From the NCBI GenBank assembly GCA_963665265.2, contig OY762224.2, positions 2,790,001-2,854,000 on the forward strand: a DNA stretch of 64,000 nt, read 5' to 3'. Position numbers and translations under genes: made by a program. Origin of the DNA: CAXXHQ01 sp963665265. Lineage in GTDB: Bacteria; Planctomycetota; Planctomycetia; Pirellulales; Thermoguttaceae. Shown one piece after another: positions 17,368-26,183 of the stretch; positions within the stretch are counted from its first letter, which is position 1; the number at the start of each line of letters is the position of its first letter. A model generated the notes under the pieces. That model searched no databases, was not told where the DNA came from, and worked only from the letters and a program-made list of their open reading frames with translations.

Positions 17368-20300
17368 CTACTTCGCCGTTTTTCGTCGAACGATTTTTCG
17401 TCCTGCGAAGGTCGTCAGGCCGATCAATATGAGGAGGCAGAAGGACGGTTCCGGCACGGCTTCGGCCGAGGCGCTCTGCGCCGCGATCGTCTCGCTCGGA
17501 ATCATGCTCGCTACGTCGCCGCCTAGAATCAACGAATCTTGCACTAAGATGGCCACGGTCAACACGGCGTCGGCGCCGACGGTCGTCGTGCCCTCGCCGG
17601 TAATCGAGGCGAGCGTGAAGCTGCCGGCGGCCACGGCGAAGGCCGAAGTCGCCTCGGTCGTCACAACTAAGTCGTTTTTCGTTACGTCCGTGGAAGATAG
17701 AACGGCCGTCGCGCCGGATTTCACGGCGATGAGGCTCGTGGCTCCGTCGGCGATTCCGCCTTTCAAAATTAACGTTCCCGCTTCGACTGTCGTCGAACCG
17801 GCGTAGGCGATAGTTCCCTTGACGGTCATCGCGCCGGTTCCAATTTTCGTTAACGATCCGGAGCCGGAAATCGCCCCGGAGAAGGACGAAGAGCAGTTCG
17901 TTTCCCAGTCGCCGACGGTGAGGGCGACGCCCTCGAGCATGACTCGCTGGCCGACTGCGTTCGAGGCGTCGTTTAGCGCCTTGACGGTCGCGGCGGACTG
18001 GCCGGAGAAGGAGAGCGCGGTATTGCTCGCCATGACGACTCCCGCGCTATAGGCGATAGAGCCGTTTCCGACGACGGAGAGTGCGCCCTCTTTGATCGTT
18101 GCAGTGCCGTAAAAAGTCGTTACGCCGGCGAGCGTCTGCGTGCCGGATCCGCTTTTGACGATTCCGCCCGCCCCCGAGATGGCTCCGGAATACGATCCGG
18201 AATTATTGGAGCAGCCGATTGTCAAGGTTGCAGTTCCGAGACTGATCGAACCGCCAGTCGTTCCCTCGGCGTTGTTGAGGGAGCCGATGACGGTCGAAAT
18301 GCCGTTGAGGTTCAACGTGCCGACGCTCGACAAAATAACGTCGGTGCCCGTCGGGAGCGCGCCGGTCGTGGAGAGACTAGTGCGAAATTGGCTCACGATT
18401 GTGGAGTCAAGGATGTTGCAATAATTGCTGCCAATACCGGTGCTCTTATCGAAGGCAAGCCCCCATCCCTTGGAGTTGACCCCGCCGTTGCACGGCCCGC
18501 CGGTGCCGCTCTTGCTCGATAGGCGGATTTCAATGGAATGCCAACTGCTGGTCTCAACGGCGACGGAGCCGACGGCGGTGTTGCTGACGCTCGTGTCGCT
18601 AAGGACGGTTTGGCCATCGACGATTACGGTAATGGCGTCTTTGTAAGATTCCTTGAAGTACCAAGTTGTGGCTCCGTAAGTCCCGTTATACAAGAAGCCG
18701 GTGTAAATCCAAGTCGTTGAGGCGGAAATCGTGCTAGCCGTAAGCGTGGGGCCGCCTGCTGAAACGGACCAGCTTGTTGGGTTGGAAGTCGAATTATAGC
18801 CAGTGACGGAGCCGACGAAGAGGCCGGTTTGTCCGGAGCCTGTCGCTAATTTCAAGGTTCCTGCCGTAATGCAGGTGGCGCCTGAATAGGTTTGGGCGTT
18901 AGCGACGGTGAATGTGCCGTTTCCGACCTTTTGAAGGCTCAGGTCGCCCCCTGTATCTTTGGCTACGCCGGAGAAAGTTGAGCTTACGTCGTTGGATCCG
19001 ACGGATAACGTCGCGACTCCGGCCGCCGCGTTATCGACGATGCCATAGCCGTTTATCGCATTGACGGTCTGGTTATAGCCGTTCAGGTCAAGAGTGGCGG
19101 CGGCGTAGATCATGATGCCGCTTTGTCCGCTGCCGGAAGGAAGTACATTAACGGCCGCCGCTTGAAGCGTTCCCGCGCTAATGACCGTTGAGCCAGTATA
19201 TGTTTTGGGGGACAAGTAACGTAGCGTTCCTAGTCCTTGTTTATAGACTGCGCCTGTTCCGGTCACGTCGCCGGCGAAGGCGACCATGTTGTTGCCGACG
19301 TCAATTTGCGCGCCGGAGCCGGCTGTGGCGACGGCACGCGTCTCGGTCGGATCAAAAGCGGAGAGGAAGCGAATGCCGCCGCCGTTAAAAGTAAGGCCGC
19401 CCGATCCAAGATTGCTAAGCGAGTTGACGGCGAGATATCCGCCGGTAAAGATCGTTCCGCCCGCGTATGCGTTGGTCCCGGTAAGAGTTTGAACGGAATC
19501 GCCAACCTTGTTAAGGGCGCCGAGCCCGGAGATGACTCCGGTAAACGTGGCGGAAGAACCAGCCTTCGATCCGACGGCCAGGGTTCCCGAGCCGAGAGTG
19601 ACCGTTTGGCCGGTAGCTCCTGACGCCTGAGTCAGCAGTCCAATCGTGCCGGTGTAGCCGTTCACGTTGAGCGTGGTGTTCGAAGCCATAATCAACTTGC
19701 TGTTGACTAGGCCGACGCCGTTGGCGGTGAACTTGATCGATCCGACGTTGAGATTCGTGTCGCCGACGTAAATGCTGGCGCCGCCGATATTGAAGTCGCC
19801 GGCGTTGTTTTTGACGACGCCGCATAAATAACCGGTAAGGAGACCGTCGAAGGCGGACTTATTGCGCACGTCCATCATTACGGCGTTCAAGGTGACGGAG
19901 CCGGAGCCGGCGAGAGTTAAGGAGCTAATATGTTGATCGACGGTTCCGCTGACGGTGAGTGTTTTGCCCGAGGCGACGGTCCAGGTTTGGCTGCCGCCGA
20001 GCGTAAGTTTAGTATTGATCGAGGCGCTTTCATCGGCTTTGATTCCGCCGACGGTGACGCACATCGTGCTCCCGCTTCCTGCAAGGGTATAGCCCGTGGA
20101 GCTGAAGGTGAGGCTATGCGCGCTGAGTCCGCTGGTAAGCGTAATTGTTCCGCCGCCGGAGTTGGAGAAGACGGCCGCCTCCTCGCCGTTGGCCCAGGAG
20201 ACCGATGCGCCGGAAGAAGTCCATTTCGATTGGGAGGTGGACCATGTTCCGTTGCCGCTCGTCCAAGTTCTCGTGCCGGTCGCGCCGACCGAATATGATT

Positions 20301-21063
20301 GACCTGTGATTATGCAAACGTCTTTGTTTCCTGTAGCTCCAGTGCCGACTGTAGAGTATGAGACGTAGTAATAGCTAGATCCTCCCCAACTGTTTTTAAG
20401 GATGAAGTACCCGCCGCCGGCGTTCGTCAAGGACGCGTTATCGACATATCCGATGACGGAAACGACATGTCCTCCAGTGCCAGTGCCGTAAGAATCTGAG
20501 CTTGGGTAATACCAATCTTGGCCAACTGTAATACCAATCGTCGTAGGACCGTATAATTTTAGATACGACTTAAGCGTGTTGACGTTGGGGTAATACCAGG
20601 AATTCATGTTTGCGATGGCGGAACTTGCCTTGACGACGCGATTCTTCCAATCGGTCGTGGCGGTAACCGCATCCCAAGCGGTGGAGGAATACTCCGTACT
20701 CCATGGAATTTCCGAATCACGAAGAAGGCCTGTGGTAACGCAATAGGCGACAGATTTTTCGGAGTAACCGCCGTCCGAATAACTGCCGACATTGGCGTTG
20801 GCAAGTTGCAATTCGGAGAGGTCGGGTATGTAACTTACGTCGCCGCGAGTAATCATGTAGGAGGATTCGAGCGCGGCCGTTGCGCCAAACGCCCAGCACA
20901 TGCCGGAACCGCCTTGGTTCCTCATGGGCGTAACGTAACTTAGGCCGCCAATATTTGCCCAGGAAAACGACTCTGCTTTAGCGACGTCGTTAAGCAATGC
21001 AAGACCCAATGTGAGCGAAGCGCATACCAATAGCGCACGACGGAAAAGAAAACGCATAGTCAT
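17368..21063 (-). CDS. Secreted papain-like (C1A) protease fused to autotransporter-type beta repeats and a PEP-CTERM anchor (copy 1)
   Basis: A 1231-residue protein. GGTGAG precedes the ATG at 21063. A signal peptide (about residues 1-31, ending VAKA) is followed almost at once by a C1A fold: oxyanion Gln50, Cys56 in GMCWAFG, His199 in GGHVVSVIGY and Asn224 in LKNSWGG. No inhibitory propeptide intervenes. From about 250 onward come Gly/Ser/Thr-rich units typical of autotransporter-associated beta-strand repeats (ASGQTVTLGSGTLAVGS type). They are interrupted near 755-880 by a PA14-like jelly-roll segment (WIYTGF, DGQTVLSD, GWGLAFD). The end is VPEP, a hydrophobic helix and RKIVRRK, a PEP-CTERM signal recognised by exosortases. 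Likely a cell-surface or exported protease. Paralogous to the gene on its 5' side. Confidence 0.85.
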   Translation of the reverse strand: MTMRFLFRRALLVCASLTLGLALLNDVAKAESFSWANIGGLSYVTPMRNQGGSGMCWAFGATAALESSYMITRGDVSYIPDLSELQLANANVGSYSDGGYSEKSVAYCVTTGLLRDSEIPWSTEYSSTAWDAVTATTDWKNRVVKASSAIANMNSWYYPNVNTLKSYLKLYGPTTIGITVGQDWYYPSSDSYGTGTGGHVVSVIGYVDNASLTNAGGGYFILKNSWGGSSYYYVSYSTVGTGATGNKDVCIITGQSYSVGATGTRTWTSGNGTWSTSQSKWTSSGASVSWANGEEAAVFSNSGGGTITLTSGLSAHSLTFSSTGYTLAGSGSTMCVTVGGIKADESASINTKLTLGGSQTWTVASGKTLTVSGTVDQHISSLTLAGSGSVTLNAVMMDVRNKSAFDGLLTGYLCGVVKNNAGDFNIGGASIYVGDTNLNVGSIKFTANGVGLVNSKLIMASNTTLNVNGYTGTIGLLTQASGATGQTVTLGSGTLAVGSKAGSSATFTGVISGLGALNKVGDSVQTLTGTNAYAGGTIFTGGYLAVNSLSNLGSGGLTFNGGGIRFLSAFDPTETRAVATAGSGAQIDVGNNMVAFAGDVTGTGAVYKQGLGTLRYLSPKTYTGSTVISAGTLQAAAVNVLPSGSGQSGIMIYAAATLDLNGYNQTVNAINGYGIVDNAAAGVATLSVGSNDVSSTFSGVAKDTGGDLSLQKVGNGTFTVANAQTYSGATCITAGTLKLATGSGQTGLFVGSVTGYNSTSNPTSWSVSAGGPTLTASTISASTTWIYTGFLYNGTYGATTWYFKESYKDAITVIVDGQTVLSDTSVSNTAVGSVAVETSSWHSIEIRLSSKSGTGGPCNGGVNSKGWGLAFDKSTGIGSNYCNILDSTIVSQFRTSLSTTGALPTGTDVILSSVGTLNLNGISTVIGSLNNAEGTTGGSISLGTATLTIGCSNNSGSYSGAISGAGGIVKSGSGTQTLAGVTTFYGTATIKEGALSVVGNGSIAYSAGVVMASNTALSFSGQSAATVKALNDASNAVGQRVMLEGVALTVGDWETNCSSSFSGAISGSGSLTKIGTGAMTVKGTIAYAGSTTVEAGTLILKGGIADGATSLIAVKSGATAVLSSTDVTKNDLVVTTEATSAFAVAAGSFTLASITGEGTTTVGADAVLTVAILVQDSLILGGDVASMIPSETIAAQSASAEAVPEPSFCLLILIGLTTFAGRKIVRRKTAK

Positions 21064-21438
21064 ATCTCACCGTACAATCCAAGAACGGGAAGATGCCCTT
21101 AAAAATGTCTAACTTCGGCGCAAACTGGCTTAACTTCGCATCATCATGCGGGGAATTCGTTAAGGTGAAACGCACAGAGAAATTATCGACGTAGAAACAC
21201 AAAAAGCGGTTGCGGTAAAACGTCGAGTGGGATTAATTTCTTGGAGCGAATCCGTAACTGTCGCGAACGTTGCTCAAAAATGACAAAAAAGCATGACAAT
21301 CGCATCCCCCCCTATTCACTTATATAATATCATGATTAGGCAGTAATTAATCAAGCCCTTTTTTTGTTACATAGAGTAAAAAAGAGGGGGGCTTTCTCAT
21401 TTGGGGGGAATTTATGGAGGGGATTCACCAGTGGGGAT
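21064..21438. other. Spacer between the two tandem protease genes
   Basis: 375 bases with no supported gene. It holds the conserved leader block (21087-21129) next to the downstream gene, an AT-rich stretch around 21320-21355, and two copies of GGGGATTCAC (21419-21428 and 21433-21442), the second overlapping the stop of the upstream paralogue. A weak minus-strand promoter (TTGATT at 21349-21354, with TATTAT at 21324-21329, spacer 19) is possible but unconvincing. Confidence 0.5.
21087..21129 (-). promoter_or_regulatory. Conserved leader block of copy 1
   Basis: A block of about 43 bases ending 24 bases before the start codon is recognisably the same as the block at 25138-25180 in front of copy 2. 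Common elements on the plus strand are GGGAAG, a GCCCT core, an A-run, GTC, then GC-AAA and TGGC. Conservation of this non-coding stretch suggests a shared promoter or translational control element, or simply the recent duplication. Confidence 0.5.
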
Positions 21439-24400
21439 TCACTTTCCTCTTATACGGACGCGGCTGGAGGCGATTATCAGGCAGTTCAGCAGAATAATGA
21501 TGTAAACGTTCGGTTCAGGAACCGATTCAGACGTCGCAGTCTGCGCGGAGGTCGTCGCGCCGGAAATCACGCTCGCAACGTCGCCGCCGAGAATCAGGGT
21601 GTCTTGCACTAAACAGGAAACAGTTAGCACGGCGTTCGCGCCCACGACCGTTGAACCGTCGCCGATGATTGAACCGAGCGTAAACTCGCCGTTTTCCGCA
21701 GCGAACGTCGAAGCGGTTTCGGTCGTTACGGTTAAGTCGCTCTTCGTTACGTTTACGGACGAAAGAACGGCCGCCGCGCCGGATTTCACCGTTATTAGGT
21801 TTGCGGCTCCTTCGGCAATGCCGCCGGCGACGGTAAGCGCTCCCGCCTCGACAAGCGCGGAGCCGGAGCACGCGATCGTTCCGCTTAGGGTCATCGCCCC
21901 GGAGCCGGCTTTGGTGATGGAGCCGGAGCCGGAGATCGCGCCGGAGTAGGTCGAGGCGTAGTTGTCCGAATCGCCGATGGTGAGCGCGACGCCGGTGAGA
22001 ACGACGTTTTGGCCGGACGCGCCGGAGGCGTCGTTCAACGCCTTTATAGTCGCGGTCGAAGCGCCGGAGAAGGAGAGGGTCGTATCGCTCGCCATGACGA
22101 TCGCCGCGCTATTGGCGAGGGATCCGCTTCCGACGAGGGCAAGGGTTCCGCCTTTGATCGTCGTCGTACCGGTATAGGTAGTTTCGCCTTGAAGCGTTTC
22201 AACGCCGGTTCCGATTTTCGTGAGGCCGCCGATGCCAGTGATAGAGCCGGAGTAGACGCCGGATTTATTTGATCCGCCGACGGTCAGGATCGCGCTGCCG
22301 AGCATGACGGTTTGGCCGGTTGCGCCGCTGGCGTCGCGGATGCAGCCGACGGTCGTGGAAATCCCGTTCAGATAGAACTTCGTGGCGTTCGACATAATCA
22401 CGTCGGTTCCGCCGGGGAGGGCGGCAGTCGTGCTGAGGCTCGTGGCAAGTCGGCTTGTAATCGAGGAGTCGAGGATGCTGCGGTAGGAGGAGCCGGAGCC
22501 GGTCGTCGGATCGACGGCGAGTCCCCAGCCGTTGCCGTTTACTCCGCCGCTATAAGGGCCGCCCGTTCCGTTGTTGCACGAGATGCGGATTTCGATGGAG
22601 TGCCAGCCGACGGACATGGAGATCGAGCCGACTGCGGAATTGACGGCGCTTGAGTCGCTGAGGACGGTTTGGCTGTCGATTGAGAGGGCGATGGCGTTGT
22701 TATAGTTTTCTTTGAAATACCACGTATCTACTCCGCCGGCGGCGACGTAAATATTACCGGAATAGACCCAAGTCGTATTCGCGGAGATCGTGCTTTCCAG
22801 CAAAGTTGGACCGCTCGAGGACGCCGACCAGCTTGACGGAGTTGCGGTTGAGTTGAAAGAGGCGATTGAGCCGACGAGAAGACCGGTTTGGCCGGATGCC
22901 GAGGCGAGTTTCAAAGTCCCGGCCGTGATGTAAGTGGCGCCGGAATAGTTCTGCGCGTTGGCCACGGTGAACGTGCCCGCTCCGACCTTTTGCAGGCTTA
23001 GGTCGCCCCCCGTATTTTTGATTACGCCGGAGAAGGCGGATGTCGCACCGTTGGAGCCGACGATGAGCATGGCGGTTCCGGCTGCCGAGTTGTTGACGGA
23101 GCCGTAGCCGGTCAGAGCATTAACAGTTTGGTCGTAGCCGTTCAAATCAAATGAGGCGGAGGGAGAGAGGCTAAGACCGCTTTTACCGGCGCCGTTCGGT
23201 AATATGTTTGCCGCAGCGGCTTGAAGAGTTCCTTGGCAGACGACGGTTGAGCCAATATATGTCTTAGCCGTCGAGTAGCGCAACGTTCCGGCTCCTTGTT
23301 TGTAGATGGCGCCCGTGCCGGTCACGTTGCCTGCGAAAGTGACGGTTAAGCCGCCTACGTCGAGCTGAGCGCCGGAGCCGGTTGTGGTGACGGTACGCGT
23401 CGCAGTCGGGTCAAAACTGGAGAGAAAGCGGAGTCCTCCGCCGTTAAACGCGAGGCCGCCCGAGCCGAGATTGCTGAGCGAGCTGACGGCGAGATAACCT
23501 CCGGTGAAGAGGGTGCCGCCCGAGTACGTATTGGTTCCGGTGAGGGTTTGCACCGAGTCGCCGACCTTGTTGAGCGCGCCGATTCCGGAGATCACGCCGG
23601 AAAAAGCGGCGGACGAGCCGGCCTTCGATCCGACGGCCAACGTGCCCGAGCCGAGGGTGACGGTTTGGCCGATGGCCGTGGAAGTCTGCGTGAGGAGCCC
23701 GATCGTTCCGGTATAGCCGTTCACGTTGAGCGTGGTGTTCGAAGCCATAATCAATTTACTGTTGACGAGGCCGACGCCGTTGGCCGCGAATTTGATCGTG
23801 CCGACGTTGAGGCTCGTATCGCCGCAGTAGATGCTGCAGCCGCCGATGTTGAGGTCGCCCGTGCTATTTTTGACGACCCCGCATTGGTAGCCGGTGAGAA
23901 GGCCGTCGAAGGCGGACTTGTTGCGTATGTCCGACATAACGGCGTTAAGGGTGACGGAGCCGGAACCGGCGAGGGTGAGTTGGCTGATGTGTTGATCGAC
24001 GGTTCCGCTGACGGTCAACGTTTTGCCCGCGGCGACTGACCAGGTCTGACTTCCGCCGAGGGTGAGTTTCGTATTGATCGAGGCGCTTTCGTTGGCGTTG
24101 ATTCCGCCGACGGTGACGCACATCGTGCTTCCGCTTCCGGCGAGCGTATATCCCGTTGAACTGAATGTGATGCTATGTGCGCTGAGTCCGCTGGTAAGCG
24201 TAATCGCTCCTCCGCCGGAGTTGGAGAAGACCGCTGACTCTTCGCCGTTGGCCCAAGCGACCGAAGAGCTTGTGGAGGACGTCCACTTTGCGGCGTTCGT
24301 GGACCATGAACCGGATCCGCTGGTCCAAGTTCGCGTGCCGGTCGCGCCTGTCATGTAAGCTTGGGTAGTAAAGAGGCAAACGTCTTTATTCCCTTTGGTT

Positions 24401-25116
24401 CCTGTTCCTACGGTGGCGTAGGAAACATAGTTATAGCTGGTTCCGCCCCAACTGTTTTTTATGATGAAGTACCCTCCGCCGGCGTTGGCGAGGGATGCGT
24501 TATCGACGTAGCCAATGACGCAAACGGTATGGCCGTCGGAGCCGGAGCCGTAGGTATCGGTGGAAGGCGAGTACCAATCCTGGCCGACGTTAAGGCCCAT
24601 CGTCGACGGACCGTAAAGTTTTAGATACGACTTCAGGGCGTCCACGTTCGGCGAATACCAACTGGAAATTGCGGCATCGGATTTGACGGCTCTCGATTGC
24701 CAACCGCTGGTGGCGGTAACGGCTGCCCACGCGGTCGACGAATACGTAGAGCTCCAAGGAATTTCCGATTCGCGTAAAAGTCCTGTGCTAACGCAATAGG
24801 CCACGGCGCTTTGGGCATAGCCGCCGGCGGAATAGTCGCCGACGTTGGCGTTGGCGAGTTGCAGTTCGGAGAGGTCGGGCGTATAGCTTACGTCGCCGCG
24901 AGTAATTAGATAGTCCGACTCGAGCGCGGCCGTCGCGCCGAACGCCCAGCACATGCCGGACGTGCCTTGGCTCGTGATCGGAGTAACATAGCTAAGCCCG
25001 CCAACGTTCGCCCAAGAAAACGAATCCGCTTTCGCGACGTCGGCATAGCAGAGAAAAGCCAAAACGAACGACGCACAAACGGGGAGCGCTCGCAATTGAA
25101 GAGAACGCAAAGTCAT
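21439..25116 (-). CDS. Secreted papain-like (C1A) protease fused to autotransporter-type beta repeats and a PEP-CTERM-like tail (copy 2)
   Basis: A 1225-residue tandem paralogue of the gene at 17368-21063, with the same order of parts. There is a signal peptide (about 1-31) and a C1A protease with Gln50, Cys56 (GMCWAFG), His196 (DGHTVCVIGY) and Asn221 (IKNSWGG). Beta-strand repeats run from about 248. A PA14-like segment (TWVYSGNIY, IDSQTVLSD, GWGLAVD) is embedded near 750-880. The tail is VPEP, a hydrophobic segment and RVRIRGK. Long stretches, such as the region around SGLSAHSITFSSTGYTLAG, are nearly identical to copy 1, while the signal peptides and tails differ. All catalytic residues are retained in both copies, so neither looks like a pseudogene. 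It starts 374 bases from the next gene. Confidence 0.85.
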   Translation of the reverse strand: MTLRSLQLRALPVCASFVLAFLCYADVAKADSFSWANVGGLSYVTPITSQGTSGMCWAFGATAALESDYLITRGDVSYTPDLSELQLANANVGDYSAGGYAQSAVAYCVSTGLLRESEIPWSSTYSSTAWAAVTATSGWQSRAVKSDAAISSWYSPNVDALKSYLKLYGPSTMGLNVGQDWYSPSTDTYGSGSDGHTVCVIGYVDNASLANAGGGYFIIKNSWGGTSYNYVSYATVGTGTKGNKDVCLFTTQAYMTGATGTRTWTSGSGSWSTNAAKWTSSTSSSVAWANGEESAVFSNSGGGAITLTSGLSAHSITFSSTGYTLAGSGSTMCVTVGGINANESASINTKLTLGGSQTWSVAAGKTLTVSGTVDQHISQLTLAGSGSVTLNAVMSDIRNKSAFDGLLTGYQCGVVKNSTGDLNIGGCSIYCGDTSLNVGTIKFAANGVGLVNSKLIMASNTTLNVNGYTGTIGLLTQTSTAIGQTVTLGSGTLAVGSKAGSSAAFSGVISGIGALNKVGDSVQTLTGTNTYSGGTLFTGGYLAVSSLSNLGSGGLAFNGGGLRFLSSFDPTATRTVTTTGSGAQLDVGGLTVTFAGNVTGTGAIYKQGAGTLRYSTAKTYIGSTVVCQGTLQAAAANILPNGAGKSGLSLSPSASFDLNGYDQTVNALTGYGSVNNSAAGTAMLIVGSNGATSAFSGVIKNTGGDLSLQKVGAGTFTVANAQNYSGATYITAGTLKLASASGQTGLLVGSIASFNSTATPSSWSASSSGPTLLESTISANTTWVYSGNIYVAAGGVDTWYFKENYNNAIALSIDSQTVLSDSSAVNSAVGSISMSVGWHSIEIRISCNNGTGGPYSGGVNGNGWGLAVDPTTGSGSSYRSILDSSITSRLATSLSTTAALPGGTDVIMSNATKFYLNGISTTVGCIRDASGATGQTVMLGSAILTVGGSNKSGVYSGSITGIGGLTKIGTGVETLQGETTYTGTTTIKGGTLALVGSGSLANSAAIVMASDTTLSFSGASTATIKALNDASGASGQNVVLTGVALTIGDSDNYASTYSGAISGSGSITKAGSGAMTLSGTIACSGSALVEAGALTVAGGIAEGAANLITVKSGAAAVLSSVNVTKSDLTVTTETASTFAAENGEFTLGSIIGDGSTVVGANAVLTVSCLVQDTLILGGDVASVISGATTSAQTATSESVPEPNVYIIILLNCLIIASSRVRIRGK

Positions 25117-25490
25117 GTCTCAAGGCTGTCCGAGCAGGGGAAGTACGCCCTAAAAAAAGTCAAAAGTTGAGGCAAAATGGCGCCGCTCGGCAATCATTGC
25201 GAGACGACTTCGTCACTGCGCCGACTTGACGGATATTAACCGCAAAATGAACTCAGCGAAACTCTTTTAGGTGCGACATCGCGTCGTTGCGAGCTAATTT
25301 CAGAAAAGGCGAGGCGCAATAGCCTTGAGATCGATTTGCGAAGGGCAAAACCCCAAAGGCTCATAGGGATAAGTAATCCACTTCTTCAATCTACGAATAT
25401 CCCGCTTTAGGGGAGAAAAGTCAATCCAAAAGGGACTGTTTCGTTTGGTTTTGAAGCGGGTTTGCGAATCTAATAGGGGGGGCGAGCTTG
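25117..25490. other. Upstream region of copy 2
   Basis: 374 bases holding the leader block at 25138-25180. Beyond that I see no gene, strong promoter or strong hairpin. Reading frames crossing it are out-of-frame extensions of the gene at 25491-26090. Confidence 0.4.
25138..25180 (-). promoter_or_regulatory. Conserved leader block of copy 2
   Basis: Counterpart of the block at 21087-21129, ending 22 bases before the start codon. On the minus strand it contains TTGACTTTTTTTAGGGC. About 70 percent of aligned positions match copy 1 by eye. Confidence 0.5.
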
Positions 25491-26090
25491 TTATGCGATC
25501 GCCTCCCGATACCTTTTGCGCAACTCGGCGAAGAGCCAGCCGAGATAGACGTTTCCGCCGAGCGAAAGAAAGAACCCGAACGTGACGAGCGTAAGCGGCA
25601 GCCAAGGCTTGGCGGTTTCGGCGCCCGGCTTTTCGTTCGCGAGTTCGGAAGACGGCTTTGATTTTTCCTGCGTCGCCTCCGTGGGAGTTTTTGCCGAGGA
25701 GTCGGTCTGCTGGTAGACGGCCGGATCGGCGGGAAGCGGTTTTGCGTTCGATGGCTTGGTTTGGTCCAAAGTCGGAGGCGTTAAGAGCGAACCGGCTTTT
25801 TTTTCGTCGGTCGTTTCGGACGAAGCGCTCTCCTTTTGTGTGTCGTCTTTGGCTTTTTTAACGGAAAGATCCTCTTGAGGCAGAGGGGCATTATTGACGA
25901 CGAGCCGGAACGAACGCACTTCGCCGGCCTTGCGCGGAACGTCGCTTTGCAGCGGCGAACCGTTCTTCAACGCTTCGAGCGATTGAGCGTCGAGCTGAAT
26001 GATATATTCCGTGCCGCCTTCTGACGACGCTTCCCAACCGGCGTTGATGCCGAACGCGACTAGGGCCAGCGATAAAATAGGAGCGATCAT
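25491..26090 (-). CDS. Conserved planctomycete membrane protein, function unknown
   Basis: A 199-residue protein. A short hydrophobic N-terminus (ILSLALVAFGINAG) is followed by a small domain with GWEASSEGGTEYIIQLD and VRSFRLVVNNAPLP (residues about 18-72). A Lys/Glu/Ser/Pro-rich linker runs to about 160, and a single membrane helix (LPLTLVTFGFFLSLGGNVYL) is followed by a basic tail. The GW...GG.EYI pattern recurs in planctomycete proteins of unknown role (recollection, not searched). The layout implies an exported domain held near the membrane. It lies 93 bases downstream of the AI-2E permease gene on the same strand, so they may share a transcript. Confidence 0.6.
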   Translation of the reverse strand: MIAPILSLALVAFGINAGWEASSEGGTEYIIQLDAQSLEALKNGSPLQSDVPRKAGEVRSFRLVVNNAPLPQEDLSVKKAKDDTQKESASSETTDEKKAGSLLTPPTLDQTKPSNAKPLPADPAVYQQTDSSAKTPTEATQEKSKPSSELANEKPGAETAKPWLPLTLVTFGFFLSLGGNVYLGWLFAELRKRYREAIA

Positions 26091-26183
26091 CTGGGGTCTC
26101 CGAAAAATACGAGGAATAACGTATTTCTATCTTAACTGGCGCGAGTTCAAATCGCAAAAAAAGCCAATGGCGGGGGGGCGGAG

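Noticed and set aside
21419..21442. GGGGATTCAC repeat pair as an attachment site
   Set aside because: Only ten bases, overlapping a stop codon, with no integrase or mobile element around.
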